Shown: positions 1 to 11,644, counted from the first letter of the stretch. The stretch: 64,000 nucleotides of DNA from Osedax fenrisi (GCA_964019155.1 OZ025240.1:21112021-21176020); one strand, 5' to 3'. Notes: a model not told the origin generated them from the sequence alone. Made by a program: numbers and translations.

Positions 1-239
1 CTCTCGATCACAATATTCTTTCTATTGGACTTAATGAAATTGGTATACACGTGTATGTACAGGCGTACGCCGTGTATTACACGGTCAAGTCCACAGCAAG
101 TTTATGTATTTTGTTTAGAACATATTCGGTGAAGATTAACTCATCGTTGTTTCTTCCTTATTTTAACATACATGGCCTTATATTGTTCATTATTTATATT
201 CTTACAATAAAATAATTTGTCAAAAATATCCTAATATTA

Positions 240-665
240 ACTATCATCTTTATGCCGATGATCTTTAGATATATAGCCATTTCCGAGTTCTAGTGATTAT
301 GGCCTGATTCGAATATCTATGTTTAATCGTATTACTGATCTCACTCATTAGTTCTCTCATAATTCCATTACCTTAAATATAACTAAAACTAATACTATCA
401 TATTCTCAAGACCCATTTCTCCTCTATCAATCACTAATATTTTTCTACCATCTCTTCCAACTTCTCAATCTATAACGACCCTTGGTTTCACTATAATCTC
501 TCACCTAGACTAATCTCCACATATTAATAATATGATACGCACTGCTAACTATTTTCTATATAATATTAGAAAATATCGTTATAAGCTTACCTTTTCCATG
601 ACTAAATATGTAATTCATTCGCTAGTATGCAGTAGAATTATCTACTGATGATATTATTGTACCTG
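240..665 (+). pseudogene. Degenerate non-LTR reverse transcriptase fragment
   Basis: A decayed piece of a LINE reverse transcriptase read on the plus strand. The catalytic YADD motif is visible at about 251-262 and is followed at once by a stop. A second stretch in another frame, about 385-640, reads KTNTIIFSR, then ITTLGFTIISHLD, then YFLYNIRKYR, which is the usual order after the active site in CR1/L2-type enzymes (asparagine-lysine-threonine motif, LGF motif, thumb). Several stops and frame changes show it is dead. The 5' part of the element is not recognisable in bases 1-240. The clade is an inference from motif style. Confidence 0.6.
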
Positions 666-809
666 ATCCGTTAACCTGATCCTATTGATTTATTTTATTT
701 TAGTAAAATATGGTTCATAATCAACTCGATATATTCATACTCCTTGATGTTTTATTATTTTATAAATATTATCTTTATTATAAATAAAGTAATACACACA
801 ACCTGTATG

Positions 810-1193
810 CCCAGCAAAGAGTAAGAGCAGCATAATAGCAGCATAACAGCATATGCTAGAGCCTCAAATGTTTACATTGTGCTATTATGCTGCTATTAAA
901 TGTTTATTATGCTGATATTATGCTGCTATTATGCTGCCATTATGCTAATATTATGCTGATATTAATTTTAAAAGTATATTATGCTGCTATTATAATAATA
1001 GCAGCATAATAGCAGCATAATATACTTTTAAAATGAATAGCAGCATAATATTAGCATAATGGCAGCATAACAGCAGCATAACAGCAGCATAATATTATGA
1101 CAAATTAATAGCAGCATAATAGCACAATGTAAACATGTGAGGCTCTAGCATATGCTGTTATGCTGTATTATGCTGCTCTTACTGTTAGCTGGG
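810..1193. mobile_element. Fold-back element built on GCAGCATAATA repeats
   Basis: Almost the whole segment is one inverted repeat. It starts CCCAGC near 810 with AGTAAGAGCAGCATAATAGC and ends with the complement, GCTGCTCTTACT then GCTGGG near 1193, with the symmetry axis near 1000. Inside, an 11-base motif of the GCAGCATAATA type is repeated many times, on one strand in the left arm and the other strand in the right arm. No coding. A short piece of the same motif recurs at 3476-3496. It looks like a non-autonomous fold-back transposon. No clear target duplication was found. Confidence 0.7.
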
Positions 1194-1199
1194 TGGTAG

Positions 1200-1689
1200 A
1201 AACCATGACCTAGTACTGTGTAGCATAAGGCTAAAATGCTAATATAGATAAAAAATTGCTAATATATAGCTAAAATTTATAATATTACCATAAGTAACAT
1301 AGTAATATTCTATGTAGAAAAACTAAATAGGGAAGAAAAATAGGTTATTCAATTAATATCTGGCAAGTAAATGTCTATATTAAACTTAGAAGAACTAAAT
1401 GTATACATGTCATAACAACAGGCTATGATCATTTATTCATAATATTAAAGAGTAATTCAAAAAACAGTGGTACTTTATAACAAAAAAAATAAATATGTAG
1501 CCACAGAAAAGAAAACATAATGAAGAAGCATAAAAATACAAAGACATATACAATTTACTATAAAAAAAGATGTGATATAGAAAAGGAAGAATAGTTTAAT
1601 GAGCGGAGTAAATCATTAAATAACTGTTGTAAGGTACCACATCAAAAAAGAAAATAATACATTACAATCTGTTATAAATACGAACTCAA
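1200..1689. other. AT-rich stretch, no gene recognised
   Basis: No exon-like or transposon-terminal signal was found. Short lysine- and asparagine-rich open pieces may be decayed 5' parts of the LINE that becomes readable from about 1700. Confidence 0.4.
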
Positions 1690-2330
1690 TAAAATCGTAC
1701 ATAATAGAAGAGTAATATGATAATCATATTAATGATGAAGATGCAACATTACGTAGGTGGACTGAACATTTAAATAATGTATACAACTTTCATTTAAACC
1801 TGAAAACCTGAAAATAGATCATTACGATAACGATTAATATCAACCAATGTTACACCCATTTATTATAATCGTATGTAATGTATTACATCACGCGGCATTT
1901 ACCACATCACCAGTGGACTCATCAAAGAATGAGATACGACATACCTGTGTGTATACATACACATGATGGATCAACAATGGAGATATAAACACAACTATAT
2001 CAGACAATCTGTAAAACAAAAGAGTGATATGAGGCTTAACTGATAGGCTGAACCTCCTAATCAGAATTATATTGACAGATGGCTTAAGAAAAAATAGTTA
2101 CACGGTAGGGCAAATATTTAATTGCAGATAATTTATTAAGAATCACATGGACAATCGAATAATTCTATTCCATAACGTAATCTACTTTTTAAAAAGATAT
2201 TGATAGAGTATGGCATAACGATGTATGACATCTAAGGCATATTTCGGCATAAATGAAGATCTTAATAATAATAAAATATCTATATCATTTAACGCACAGT
2301 TCTTTATTACTAAACAACTAAATTAGAATT
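1690..2330 (+). pseudogene. Degenerate LINE reverse transcriptase fragment
   Basis: Plus-strand fragments read DEDATLRRWTEHLNNVYN (about 1733-1790), as in the segment before the RT domain of RTE- or Jockey-like elements. About 2090-2300 reads YTVGQIFNCR and later MTSKAYFGINEDL, matching the region before and after the first catalytic aspartate. Many stops and frameshifts interrupt it, so it is long dead. The clade is uncertain. The call rests on the spacing and order of these motifs only. Confidence 0.45.
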
Positions 2331-2640
2331 ACTTTCTCAATAATAGTTAATAATTATTAAATTATAATGAAATTAATAAGGTTGTGTACTATCTACAGTA
2401 TTGGTCAAATTATTTCTAGAATAAATAATTCAATAAACACATTATCATTAGGGGCGCTGGAACGATTTTGTATGTAGGGGTTGGACCAACCAATTAAAAT
2501 AAATGTTATGATAAAAGTTGGTGGGGACCAATACATAGGAAGCCCCCTAGATTTTAAAGTGGGGGGACATAAAAATGTAACCATTTTTTAAATATAAATA
2601 AATAATTGTAGGTTTAATTAAATCTTCCTTATGAAATAAT

Positions 2641-2711
<71 letters not shown>

Positions 2712-3515
2712 TAATAATTGACATACATATATGTTATAATAACTCTGGCATTAGATATTTTGTATATTAATTGAATAGGTTCGTTATTACATGATAGTAG
2801 TGGTATTAGGTTTGATTTGAATTGGTCTTTAATTCACTATCGAAGTTAACTCGTATACATTATACAGTGAAATATAATATAATTTATATTATATCTACAT
2901 ATAGGTTTTATCTACATATTTATATTATACCTATTTACTATATTACGAATTACAATTCTGTATTAAATAATTTATTCTTAATTACAAACTTGATATTATT
3001 CCTGCATATATTCTCTAGAGAAGCTTCTTGTATATCACACACGATATTTTAATTATATTATATTGAACTTAAATATTCTCAAAAATATATGGTGATTATA
3101 AAAAAATATACCCTATCCATTATATCCAAATTATATTATACGCTATTCGCGAATTTCCTTTCGCCATTGTTGATCAACAATATATATTAAAATTATATAT
3201 TTACTCCCAATAATAAATCCTATAACTAAATTACATTAAGTATGCCTATACAATGATACATACTGCGAAGTTATAATTATATTGGAGATAGCAGTATTGA
3301 GTTGTTCCAGGCTAACATAAATGATTAATATAATACATTAGAGTAATGAATGCAACACGTTTACTTATTTTAAATTATACGATATTTAGTATATACTTAT
3401 AATGTAACATAATAATATATATCATGTACATATTACATACATTTATATGTCCCAACATAATATAATAACCTCATAATAGCAGCATAATAGCATAAATAAT
3501 AGACTCAAATATTTA
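2331..3515. other. AT-rich spacer with a G-rich patch
   Basis: Mostly AT-rich with no supported exon. A G-rich patch at 2451-2575 (two GGGG runs, then a run of six G) is unlike its surroundings and resembles the end of a decayed DNA transposon, but the matching end was not found. A (TA)n tract lies at 2649-2708. Confidence 0.4.
2649..2708. repeat. (TA)n microsatellite
   Basis: About 60 bases of pure TA. Similar tracts occur at 4986-5031, 6855-6901, 8361-8423, 11480-11523, 14219-14298, 16948-16995, 18552-18622, 21914-21945, 24316-24349, 29979-30020, 35344-35389, 35597-35636, 41337-41381, 51137-51188, 56977-57006, 59070-59119 and 59725-59761. Confidence 0.95.
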
Positions 3516-4432
3516 GGAGAAAGTAACCGAATACGGACAGTGCCCGAATACGGACAGGCTCGGTATCTCAGAAACCATAAATCTTACAAAAAATGTTTAA
3601 TGAATAAAATATTCATAATTTCATAAATAGTTAAATAGTATTTTTTATATTTTAACTATTAAATATATTTCTGATATATGAGAATATAAGAATATACAAA
3701 TAGTATAAAATATAATACTATATTATTAAAATATAAAGCATTCTAAAAATGATATATATAATTTCTATATTTGTTATTAAATATTCATTAAAGTTATAAG
3801 CATATATCTATAGGTCATATAAGTACATAATACTGACACTCTAGATGTCTTAATACGGACACCCTATAACCAATCAGCGCACAGCGTATACGTATAAATA
3901 TGTATACGTATATATATATATAATAGTTCATATATGAACTATTCTGATTTTCATAAAAAATAGCGTGCGTTATAATATTAATACCACCAATACAATTAAT
4001 TCTAAAAAAATTATTATTTAGATACTTAAATTGTATTATTAATTAAAAAATAATAAAAATAAATAAATTATTAACTAATTAAATTATAATATATTTTTTA
4101 TAAAATTAATTATAAATAACGTAATTGTAATTTGTCTGATTGATTCATCAATAATATATAGTATATATAATGGTATATAGGGTGTCGGTATTATATGTAT
4201 TATATATGTTATAACACAGGGTGTCCGACGGACACTGTCCGTATTCGGACATGGGTAGCGAATATGGACACCCCCGTTATCTATGGAAATAAAAGATTAA
4301 ATAAAATGTTAAAATTACAATAATATCTATAATCATATAATATTAATATATTGTAATTTTTGAATACAAATAATGATTCATACAAAGTTAAGAACATTTA
4401 TTGTTAAAGTGTCCGTATTAGGTTACTTTCCC

Positions 4433-4433
<1 letters not shown>
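3516..4433. mobile_element. TA-flanked inverted-repeat element, family A, copy 1
   Basis: A 918-base non-autonomous DNA transposon. The left end reads GGAGAAAGTAACCGAATACG and the right end is its near complement, ending TATTAGGTTACTTTCCCA. A TA dinucleotide sits directly outside each end, as in Tc1/mariner-type insertions. Internal copies of the GTCCGTATT motif occur near both ends, and a conserved CCAATCAGCGC block lies near 3870. A second copy lies at 30404-31320. No transposase frame is present, so it would need a helper enzyme. Confidence 0.85.
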
Positions 4434-4475
<42 letters not shown>

Positions 4476-4550
4476 CCTACTAACATTCTCCTAACTACAT
4501 CAATAGTATTTAAATACCATCGTTATTCTGATATCATTATCGATTCTAGC

Positions 4551-4716
4551 GTATAAATAATATCAATCACGGTTAATAACTTCCCCACGTACAAGTGCAG
4601 GACAACGTTTCCATGAAGATACGTCACGGTCAAGCGAGCACGACCAGTCGAAACCGCCATACAACATAACATCTGTCGAACGCTATCGATAAACGCCCGC
4701 CACGAGCCGGATCGAT
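4551..4716 (+). promoter_or_regulatory. TATA-type promoter and 5' leader of the 4717 gene
   Basis: TATAAATA at 4552-4559 sits about 160 bases before an ATG. The interval is much richer in GC and CpG than its surroundings, as expected for a core promoter and 5' untranslated leader. The transcription start would be near 4583 if spacing is standard. This is inferred from sequence only. Confidence 0.45.
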
Positions 4717-4881
4717 ATGGGACGCCCGCCTCACCGGTCGCGCAATATCTATCAGCTCGATGAGCGCGATGTCACCACCGCCGGTGACTATCTAACTATC
4801 CACTGCCCGGTCAACATCTACATCGCCGGTCAACACGCCGTAGATAACGATAGATACTCATGTGTATGCCTTAGGAGGGGA
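4717..4881 (+). CDS. Unrecognised small protein, exon 1
   Basis: First exon of a proposed three-exon gene encoding 116 residues. The ATG at 4717 opens a 55-codon frame in a GC-rich island and ends at GGA|GTAAGC, a good donor, in phase 0. The peptide starts MGRPPHRSRNIYQLDERDV and contains VNIYIAGQHAVDNDRY. The next exons (5386-5487 and 7913-7996) are also phase 0, so the frames join without adjustment. No signal peptide, membrane span or known motif was recognised, and the function is unknown. The alternative is an unspliced 69-codon frame running to 4926, but the base composition falls sharply at the donor, which favours splicing. Confidence 0.5.
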
Positions 4882-4983
4882 GTAAGCGAGTTTATTATCC
4901 CATCGATTCATATCAAATATAGTTAGTATAATTGATATTATATAGTATTACGCGATATGCGTGTAGTATATTAATTAGTAATT

Positions 4984-5035
<52 letters not shown>

Positions 5036-5385
5036 ATAATATTTAATTTATATTATTATTTGTAAATATTTTAAATAATAAATATATGTGTGTCTGTGGG
5101 AATTTTATTGTTGGTATGCATTCGTGAATATGTGTGTATATGGGATAATTAAAGAATTGTAAATACAAATATTTAGAAAAATCTTTTATATCACCATAAT
5201 AATATACATATATATATAATATTCTATGGAATCATACTATACTAATATTTGTAATACCATATAGTATTACTATAGTATATATATAGTATTGTTATTGAGA
5301 AATTCGAACTTAGGTTGAACCTAATAATTATTGATCGATTTTCTATGCATATATGCATGTATAATATACAAACTCTGTTAATCAG

Positions 5386-5487
5386 ATTCACATAGCCATC
5401 CTATTAACACGTTGCCCATCCTTAATAACATACATCACCAAACAAGACGATGGCTTATCAACGATAGATTTCGATGTATTCTTTCAT
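5386..5487 (+). CDS. Unrecognised small protein, exon 2
   Basis: Thirty-four codons between an acceptor (TTAATCAG|ATT) and a strong donor (CAT|GTAAGA), phase 0 at both ends, matching exon 1. The peptide reads IHIAILLTRCPSLITYITKQ and ends STIDFDVFFH. It keeps open exactly between the two splice signals while flanking sequence carries stops. A minisatellite follows in the intron at 5559. No family recognised. Confidence 0.5.
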
Positions 5488-5558
5488 GTAAGAATTGTTA
5501 GATGTATGTACGATTTATACTGTATATTGTACAGTCTACATTGTACTGTGTACTGTAC

Positions 5559-5656
5559 ATTGTACACTCTACATTGTACACTCTGAATTATACACTCTAC
5601 ATTATACACTCTACATTGTACACTCTACATTGTACACTCTACATTATACAGTGTAC
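5559..5656. repeat. 14-bp minisatellite
   Basis: Seven consecutive units of the type ATTGTACACTCTAC, with ATTATA variants. The last unit grades into GTACACTGTACAATGTAC palindromes. It lies in the second intron of the gene at 4717. Confidence 0.9.
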
Positions 5657-5699
5657 ACTGTACAATGTACGGTGTACACTGCATAGTATAAAGTAGTTG

Positions 5700-6853
5700 C
5701 TTAGTTCATTAGATAGGTGTAGTATAAGTGTAGGTGGTGTTCTCCGCGCAGTGCACTGTCGCATAACTATAGTACGTTGTACATGTAGTATACTGCAGTA
5801 CATACTATAGGACATGTAGTTGCGTTCTTTACAGTAACTGTATAACAAGTATAATAAGTTACAATGTACAGTGTATATGTTTACGTTATGTTACGTTTTA
5901 CCATGCGCCTGTCATTAATTATAAATATATTAGAAATATATCAATACATGGACAGACAGTTATTATATAAATATACAAATGTATGCATATGAGTTCATGC
6001 ACCATGTTATCAACTATGATTAGTCACACTAATAAAAGCACATACATCATGATGTGTACATATACCTAATAAAGGTATACCTATAGGTATATTATAATAA
6101 AGTAATGTATGACTCATCATTAATGTATAGCACATACAGAACACGATTCCTACCTTTATTTAAATAATAATCGCATAGTATACTATCAGATATGATATAT
6201 ATGTTATAACCTATTATAAATAGTACGGTGTATATAATACATTTATCACACATATGCGTTTGTTCTACACTAATATCTATGCACGACTTACATTGTACGA
6301 CGTACATTATACGCGTGTCTATTTATAGATTTAGTAGGCCCATATAAGGTTATATCTATAGCAGTAAACCATCTCACGTCTAATAATAGAGTTACACAGT
6401 TTATTAGAATACTTATAATCTAATAATATAAGTAATATATAAACAGGCCCCCCTACGAGTGTCGATTTCTAAAATGTTATGTAATATTGCATAACGGCTT
6501 ACTCTTATACAATTCAATTACATCACGATAGTTTATATTATATATATATATATATATATATAAGTATGCATGTATATAAGTATGTATGTATGTATGCATA
6601 TATGCGTGTATGTAATATGGTTGTACATTTTATATAAATATATTAGTATCATAACAATTGATAGGCATTGTATAGGCATTGTAAATAATTCCTTTATTTC
6701 CTCCCATCTCCTCGGGCACTTCAATACAAAATAGATACATAATTATTTATTTTGTTTTATATTATATTATTTATTATTTATTATTCCACTTTTTAATAAT
6801 TTAATTATTATTCCATGAATTACCTATATAAATATATATATATAATATATATA

Positions 6854-6911
<58 letters not shown>

Positions 6912-7084
6912 CTAAATTATATCACCATCACAATTATTAACATTAGTTAATTGGTAAAATGTATATTATGAATAATAAAATAATCAGGGTTAGATACTTG
7001 GATTATAGATTAGAGATTAGATAACAAAACGCCGTATCGTAATCCTAATCTATCTATGTGATAAGAATGATTATTTATTATGTA
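5700..7084. other. Intronic AT-rich sequence
   Basis: No firm gene. On the minus strand, 6634-6729 has a short open segment (reading EVPEEMGGNKG in one frame, KCPRRWEEIKELF in another) without a convincing acceptor, so it is not called. The rest is AT-rich with a TA tract at 6855-6901. Confidence 0.35.
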
Positions 7085-7676
7085 GGGGACGGAACGAGGT
7101 AGTGGCCATTTTAAGTAACGCTTAAATGGTTCTAAATAGGATAACAAGTTGTTATTTAGATGATCAAAATGTCAATAATATAAAGTACATTTTTTTTTAA
7201 ATTAATTAATGACTCTAATTTATTACATAATCAACTTTTGTCAAATTTAACAAAAACATGATTATATATAATTATACTTATGTATGTGTGTGAGTGTGTG
7301 TATATATACTTAAATTATTGGACCAAATAAGGTGCGTATGCATCATAAATATAATTATTTATATTATATAATTAAAAATATATAAATCGAATACATTACG
7401 AGACACCTATTGCATATTCTGATACTAGCGGCCACTACCCCGGACTTGCCTTATTTTAATGCTTTTGTATACCTTTTTTAATGCTTAATAACTTGTTAAA
7501 AGATAAATACTTAAGTTAAATATTCAGTAATATATAAAAGTGAAATCATAGTATTCTAAACCTATATGATTTATAGCATATTCAAAAAATATAAGATCTT
7601 ACAATTAAATATTTATCGATATATTAGAAGTATACTGAGGCTTATAAATTATCGGCCACTACTCCGTTATCTCCCC
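7085..7676. mobile_element. TA-flanked inverted-repeat element, family B, copy 1
   Basis: A 592-base element whose ends are inverted: GGGGACGGAACGAGGTAGTG at the left, and CACTACTCCGTTATCTCCCC at the right. TA lies directly outside both ends. Copies at 42799-43341 (same orientation) and 51600-52178 (reversed) share the interior, including the GACTTGCCTTATTTTAAT-type block. No coding capacity, so a Tc1/mariner-like MITE is the likely class. It lies in the intron between exons 5386-5487 and 7913-7996. Confidence 0.85.
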
Positions 7677-7912
7677 TACTCTACTTTTACCATGAAATTA
7701 TGAACATTATTTTGATGATGATTTATCATAGAGATATGTGATTATAATAGTCTTAACTTGGCATTATAATATAAGTAGATAAGATTAATAGTTATAGTTA
7801 TAGTCATAATAAAAGAAAAATAAATATATAATATTAATAATAACATTTTTAAAAAGCATTATGTTATAAATAATATATTAACATTCTTTTAAATATTTCC
7901 TAATAAGCCTAG

Positions 7913-7996
7913 ATAACATTTGGTATAGATAACAAACGCGTTTTCTGGACTGATCAGTGGAGAACAACACTCGATGTGAACACAATAGACACGTGA
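7913..7996 (+). CDS. Unrecognised small protein, exon 3 with stop
   Basis: Twenty-seven codons and TGA, directly after the acceptor AAGCCTAG|ATA, in phase 0 as needed to follow the exon ending at 5487. The peptide reads ITFGIDNKRVFWTDQW and ends LDVNTIDT. A polyadenylation signal AATAAA lies at 8234-8239. A donor-like GAT|GTGAAC inside the exon, also phase 0, means the exon may instead continue to another one downstream. The RVFWTD piece resembles a YWTD propeller blade, but one short match is not enough to assign a family. Confidence 0.45.
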   Translation: MTFGIDNKRVFWTDQWRTTLDVNTIDT

Positions 7997-8155
7997 TGCG
8001 ATTACAATAGACACTTTGCATTGTTATTGCTGACCTATTGTTACGTAACATTAATCACGTGACTCTGGTCCGGGGGGCGTATTCACTCAGCGGATATGTT
8101 CATATAAGTCACGTGACGAGGAACTATGACACGTGACAAGGAAGTATCACACGTG
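7990..8155. promoter_or_regulatory. Cluster of five CACGTG E-boxes
   Basis: CACGTG occurs at 7990, 8056, 8110, 8130 and 8150. All five continue as CACGTGA and the last four as CACGTGAC. GTCACGTGAC at 8108-8117 is a full palindrome. This is the recognition type of USF/MITF/TFEB-class bHLH-zip factors. The cluster overlaps the stop region of the gene ending at 7996, so it may be the promoter of a neighbouring gene on either strand. Function is inferred. Confidence 0.55.
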
Positions 8156-8353
8156 ACCTTTAGTGTTTGTTCGCACACTCCTCATTGACCTCTGTATTAT
8201 ATCCCTAGTGGTGTATGTCCCTCTAGTGATAGTAATAAAGATAGCATTGTGAAGCCCCACTCTGCCGTGTTGTTCAGATATAACATATCGTAGGGGTTCT
8301 GTATCGCTGCAGTATTCATTAATATTATGTATATAGTCATATGTATATTAATA

Positions 8354-8427
<74 letters not shown>

Positions 8428-8648
8428 ATAGGTATGTATCATTATTCATATATATATAATCATAATATCACTATTACCTCGCTATATATGGTTTACATGT
8501 TTACAAACACATATAAGTTATGTTATATATAAATCATCTTATTGTAATACAATTTGTAAATGTTCTGATTTATCTAACTCACGATTGTATGCTCTTAAGC
8601 TTATAAGCATGTATACGTTAACGTATTGGATGTATATGATATTATCAC

Positions 8649-8653
8649 ACTCA

Positions 8654-8692
<39 letters not shown>

Positions 8693-8706
8693 ACACACAC
8701 ACACAC
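8649..8706. repeat. (CA)n microsatellite
   Basis: Two CA tracts interrupted by TA, followed by GTGTGTG and GCGCGC. Confidence 0.9.
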
Positions 8707-8932
8707 CTACACGTGTGTGTATGCGCGCGCACACAAGTTTATAAATAGAATATTTATCTATGCATCCATTAATCGATATATTAATTTATCGATTTCATGT
8801 TCAATAAATCACTAGGTATCCGCAGCTACACACGTCTACGAGCGCACGTCTGCACGCATGCACGTACATGCATACACACCCACGCCTACACGCATACGTA
8901 TGCTAGCTCGGTTAATGATTTATAATTCTTAG

Positions 8933-9048
8933 GAATTAGCGATACTGGCGACGTTAATAAGTGCCGATCTTTACAGAACGAGATTGCTCTTTTTACGTCT
9001 CGTTACATCTCGTTACATCTCACGAGAATCCGCGAGTTGACGGAGTAG
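8933..9048 (+). other. GC-rich exon-like open segment
   Basis: After the acceptor-like TTCTTAG at 8926-8932 the sequence becomes GC- and CpG-rich and stays open in two frames. One reads ISDTGDVNKCRSLQNEIALF and ends at TAG 9046-9048. The other starts ELAILATLIS and ends at TGA 9038-9040. The minus strand is closed. It could be a terminal exon, but the frame cannot be decided and no partner exon was found. Confidence 0.25.
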
Positions 9049-9467
9049 CTCTTTTTATCCTTGTCATACCGGTGAATTACACTACCGGTGATCGAAAATA
9101 AGACGAGGTATAAAGATATCGCTAATTACTCATCTAGCCCAACACCGTATCTATATGCATAACCTTACTACCGTGTATAGCACTCTCTCAGTGTGATTGA
9201 CAGCGTGTTACTATTTGTTTACTATGAAAGTTAATAAGTGTAAACAGTGTTACTATACTTGATCATGCATGTTCGTTAACATAATGGCTATTGCTATACT
9301 ATAAGGGTATACTTAATAATAATATATATATATATATATATATATATTACACTGTATACTGCAGCACACATGTGTACTATAATTATATTAAAAAAAGTAT
9401 TACCCTTATAGTATATATACTATAACAATAGAGATATAGCAATAGTGTGTACTATAGTGTCCCTATA

Positions 9468-9900
9468 GGGATGTAAATGATGCACAAATCTAAAGCATGA
9501 TACAGTCTCAGTCTCAGTTACCTAAAGTCTCAACTCGGCTCGGGCTCGTTTTTTTTTCCGACAATGAAAGTCTCGGCTCGGCATCAAAAAGCTCGGTATT
9601 ATTTACACCACTATATGAAATTTACATTATTATTCACTGAATCTTGGAGAGTAAGTCAATAAGTTGGCGCATATTATTTTTTTTAAATTGATGTAAATGT
9701 GAAATATATAAAAATTAGTATTAAAATGTAATTTCAAAAAAGCATCATTTCGACTCGGTAAAGTATTGTAAAAGTCTCAACTCGGCTTCTCTCGGGCTCG
9801 TTTGGCTAGAGTATCAATTCGGGCTCTTTTTTTTCCGAAAATGAAAGTCTTGGCTCGCCATCAAAAACCAATAGTCTCGGCTCGGCATCATTTACATCCC
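9468..9900. mobile_element. Short inverted-repeat element with CTCGGCTCGG motifs
   Basis: Ends are GGGATGTAAATGATGC and GCATCATTTACATCCC, perfect over 16 bases, with TA outside each end. The interior repeats a CTCGGCTCGGCATCA-type motif near both ends, giving long subterminal inverted repeats. About 433 bases, no coding. Non-autonomous DNA transposon. Confidence 0.8.
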
Positions 9901-10089
9901 TAGTGTGTACAGTGTACAGTGGGTACATTGTACCATACACGCGTATCCAGTGCAACTGTATGGTACATATGTTATCTATGTGTAGCAGAGCTTACATGGG
10001 GATAATGTTTAGATCACAACAGGTGTATACTTATCTATAGAGGTTGATGCTGGTTTATTGAATAGCTTACTATAGTAAACTGCATCAAC

Positions 10090-10163
10090 ATACTACATGC
10101 ACTTAACCCCTAATCCTCCGAAGGAAACGTATACGTGGAGGATTAGGGGTTAGGTTTATGTAG
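10090..10163. repeat. Hairpin with 16-bp perfect stem
   Basis: TAACCCCTAATCCTCC at 10104-10119 pairs with its exact complement at 10137-10152 across a 17-base loop. An outer ACTACAT/ATGTAGT pair extends the stem past a mismatched stretch. Function unknown. Confidence 0.7.
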
Positions 10164-10185
10164 TGATTAGATTAACAATATTGTC

Positions 10186-10226
<41 letters not shown>

Positions 10227-10369
10227 ACTGGGACCACAATAGTAAATGTATACGCGTATTGTAGAAATTTAGAGTTAAAAGATACATACTATTTATATTT
10301 ATATTTATTTTATTATAAATAAAAACTTAATAAAATGAATGAGTAGTATATATATATATTATGGTTACG

Positions 10370-10471
10370 TCAATCACTATATCCATAATGTCCTATGTAA
10401 TCAGTAGATGTCACTTGCATGTGGTATTGGCATTCATCACTAGAGCCGGTAATGATGTCATCGTGTATTTC
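10370..10471 (-). CDS. Terminal exon of a minus-strand gene, frame ambiguous
   Basis: On the minus strand an acceptor ATTCTCAG|GAA is followed by 33 codons and TGA. In phase 0 it reads EIHDDIITGSSDECQYH and ends TSTDYIGHYGYSD. If joined in phase 2 it reads KYTMTSLPALVMNANTTCK before a stop, so the true frame depends on the upstream exon. An upstream open piece ending in a donor (ATTAG|GTAATA, near 10648) would impose phase 2. TTTATT/TTATTA tracts just beyond the stop provide a polyadenylation signal on the minus strand. Probably the 3' end of the gene that starts at 13859. Family unknown. Confidence 0.4.
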   Translation of the reverse strand, partial: EIHDDIITGSSDECQYHMQVTSTDYIGHYGYSD

Positions 10472-11475
10472 CTGAGAATGTTATGTAATCAATAATATAT
10501 ACACGCACACACACACAAACACGTACCCACGCACTGTAGACACTATCTTACTATTGCTTGCAGTTGTATTATAACATAATTGTACTTACATTTATATCTA
10601 AATTATAATTAGTATTATAATACGTGATACGTATATAAATATATATTACCTAATTAGTCGGATCTTTTTGAAATTATTCATCTGCCACGATCCATCATTG
10701 CACTTCGTATTTCGGCAACAACATCATTTATATATATATATATATATATATATAGTTAATAATATATTATAGTTATATATTATACACTATAGTTATAACT
10801 ATAGTGTTAAACTATATATTCTATAAAATATTAATATATATATATATATAATATCAAGGTGCAAATTGTATCAATATCATTAGAAACAATGGCTGCATTA
10901 TACTATAGCGTATAGTATGCTATTATGTATAACCAAGATTTTGGTATAACTAACAATATATCATATATCAAGGTCACGTATTATTTACGTACTATCGGGT
11001 CGTAAAGTATGATTCTAGCACGTGATATATAACGAGCTATACATTACTATGTTATGCAATACAAATTGTAATCAAATGTATAATTGTGATATTCATATAT
11101 AATATAATATTATAATGTTAGTGATATAATGATATGCATAGTATATGTATTATTGTAGCATAAATATTATATAATAAAAACGGAGAATAATAATAATAAT
11201 TTAATTTATCTTTATTTATTACCATGACACGTATTATGCAATAAACAATGTGTATTAATCATGCAAGACCGTCATTTTACGAGTTAATATCATAGATGTA
11301 TTATACGAAATGTAAAATATAAATATATAGTTAATATATTCGTTCTTTTTATATATTTCAAATATTTCATTCTTTTTAGAATACATCTAATAATCATCAT
11401 TTCATCTAATAATAGTATTACATCATATTACATCATTATAATATATCGTATCATTACGATATGAACACGTATAAC

Positions 11476-11531
<56 letters not shown>

Positions 11532-11644
11532 ATATATATATATAATATAATATATATTATATTATTTAATTATGTGTATAGATTGCGATCATTTTTGTTG
11601 TAATGAACATAATTACTACATGTGAATACATACACTGTTAACAA

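Noticed and set aside
6533..6724. Minus-strand frame starting KCPRRWEEIKELF
   Set aside because: Most of the frame is TA repeat, and the plausible part has no convincing acceptor.
8197..8310. Minus-strand terminal exon ending SLEGHTPLGI, and a plus-strand reading SNKDSIVKPHSAVLF
   Set aside because: Both strands are open, no partner exon was found, and an AATAAA on the plus strand suggests 3' untranslated sequence of the 4717 gene.
8341..8442. Tyrosine/isoleucine frames on both strands over TA tracts here and elsewhere (12122, 18475, 27273, 46058)
   Set aside because: (TA)n reads as YIYIYI in every genome. There is no other coding evidence.
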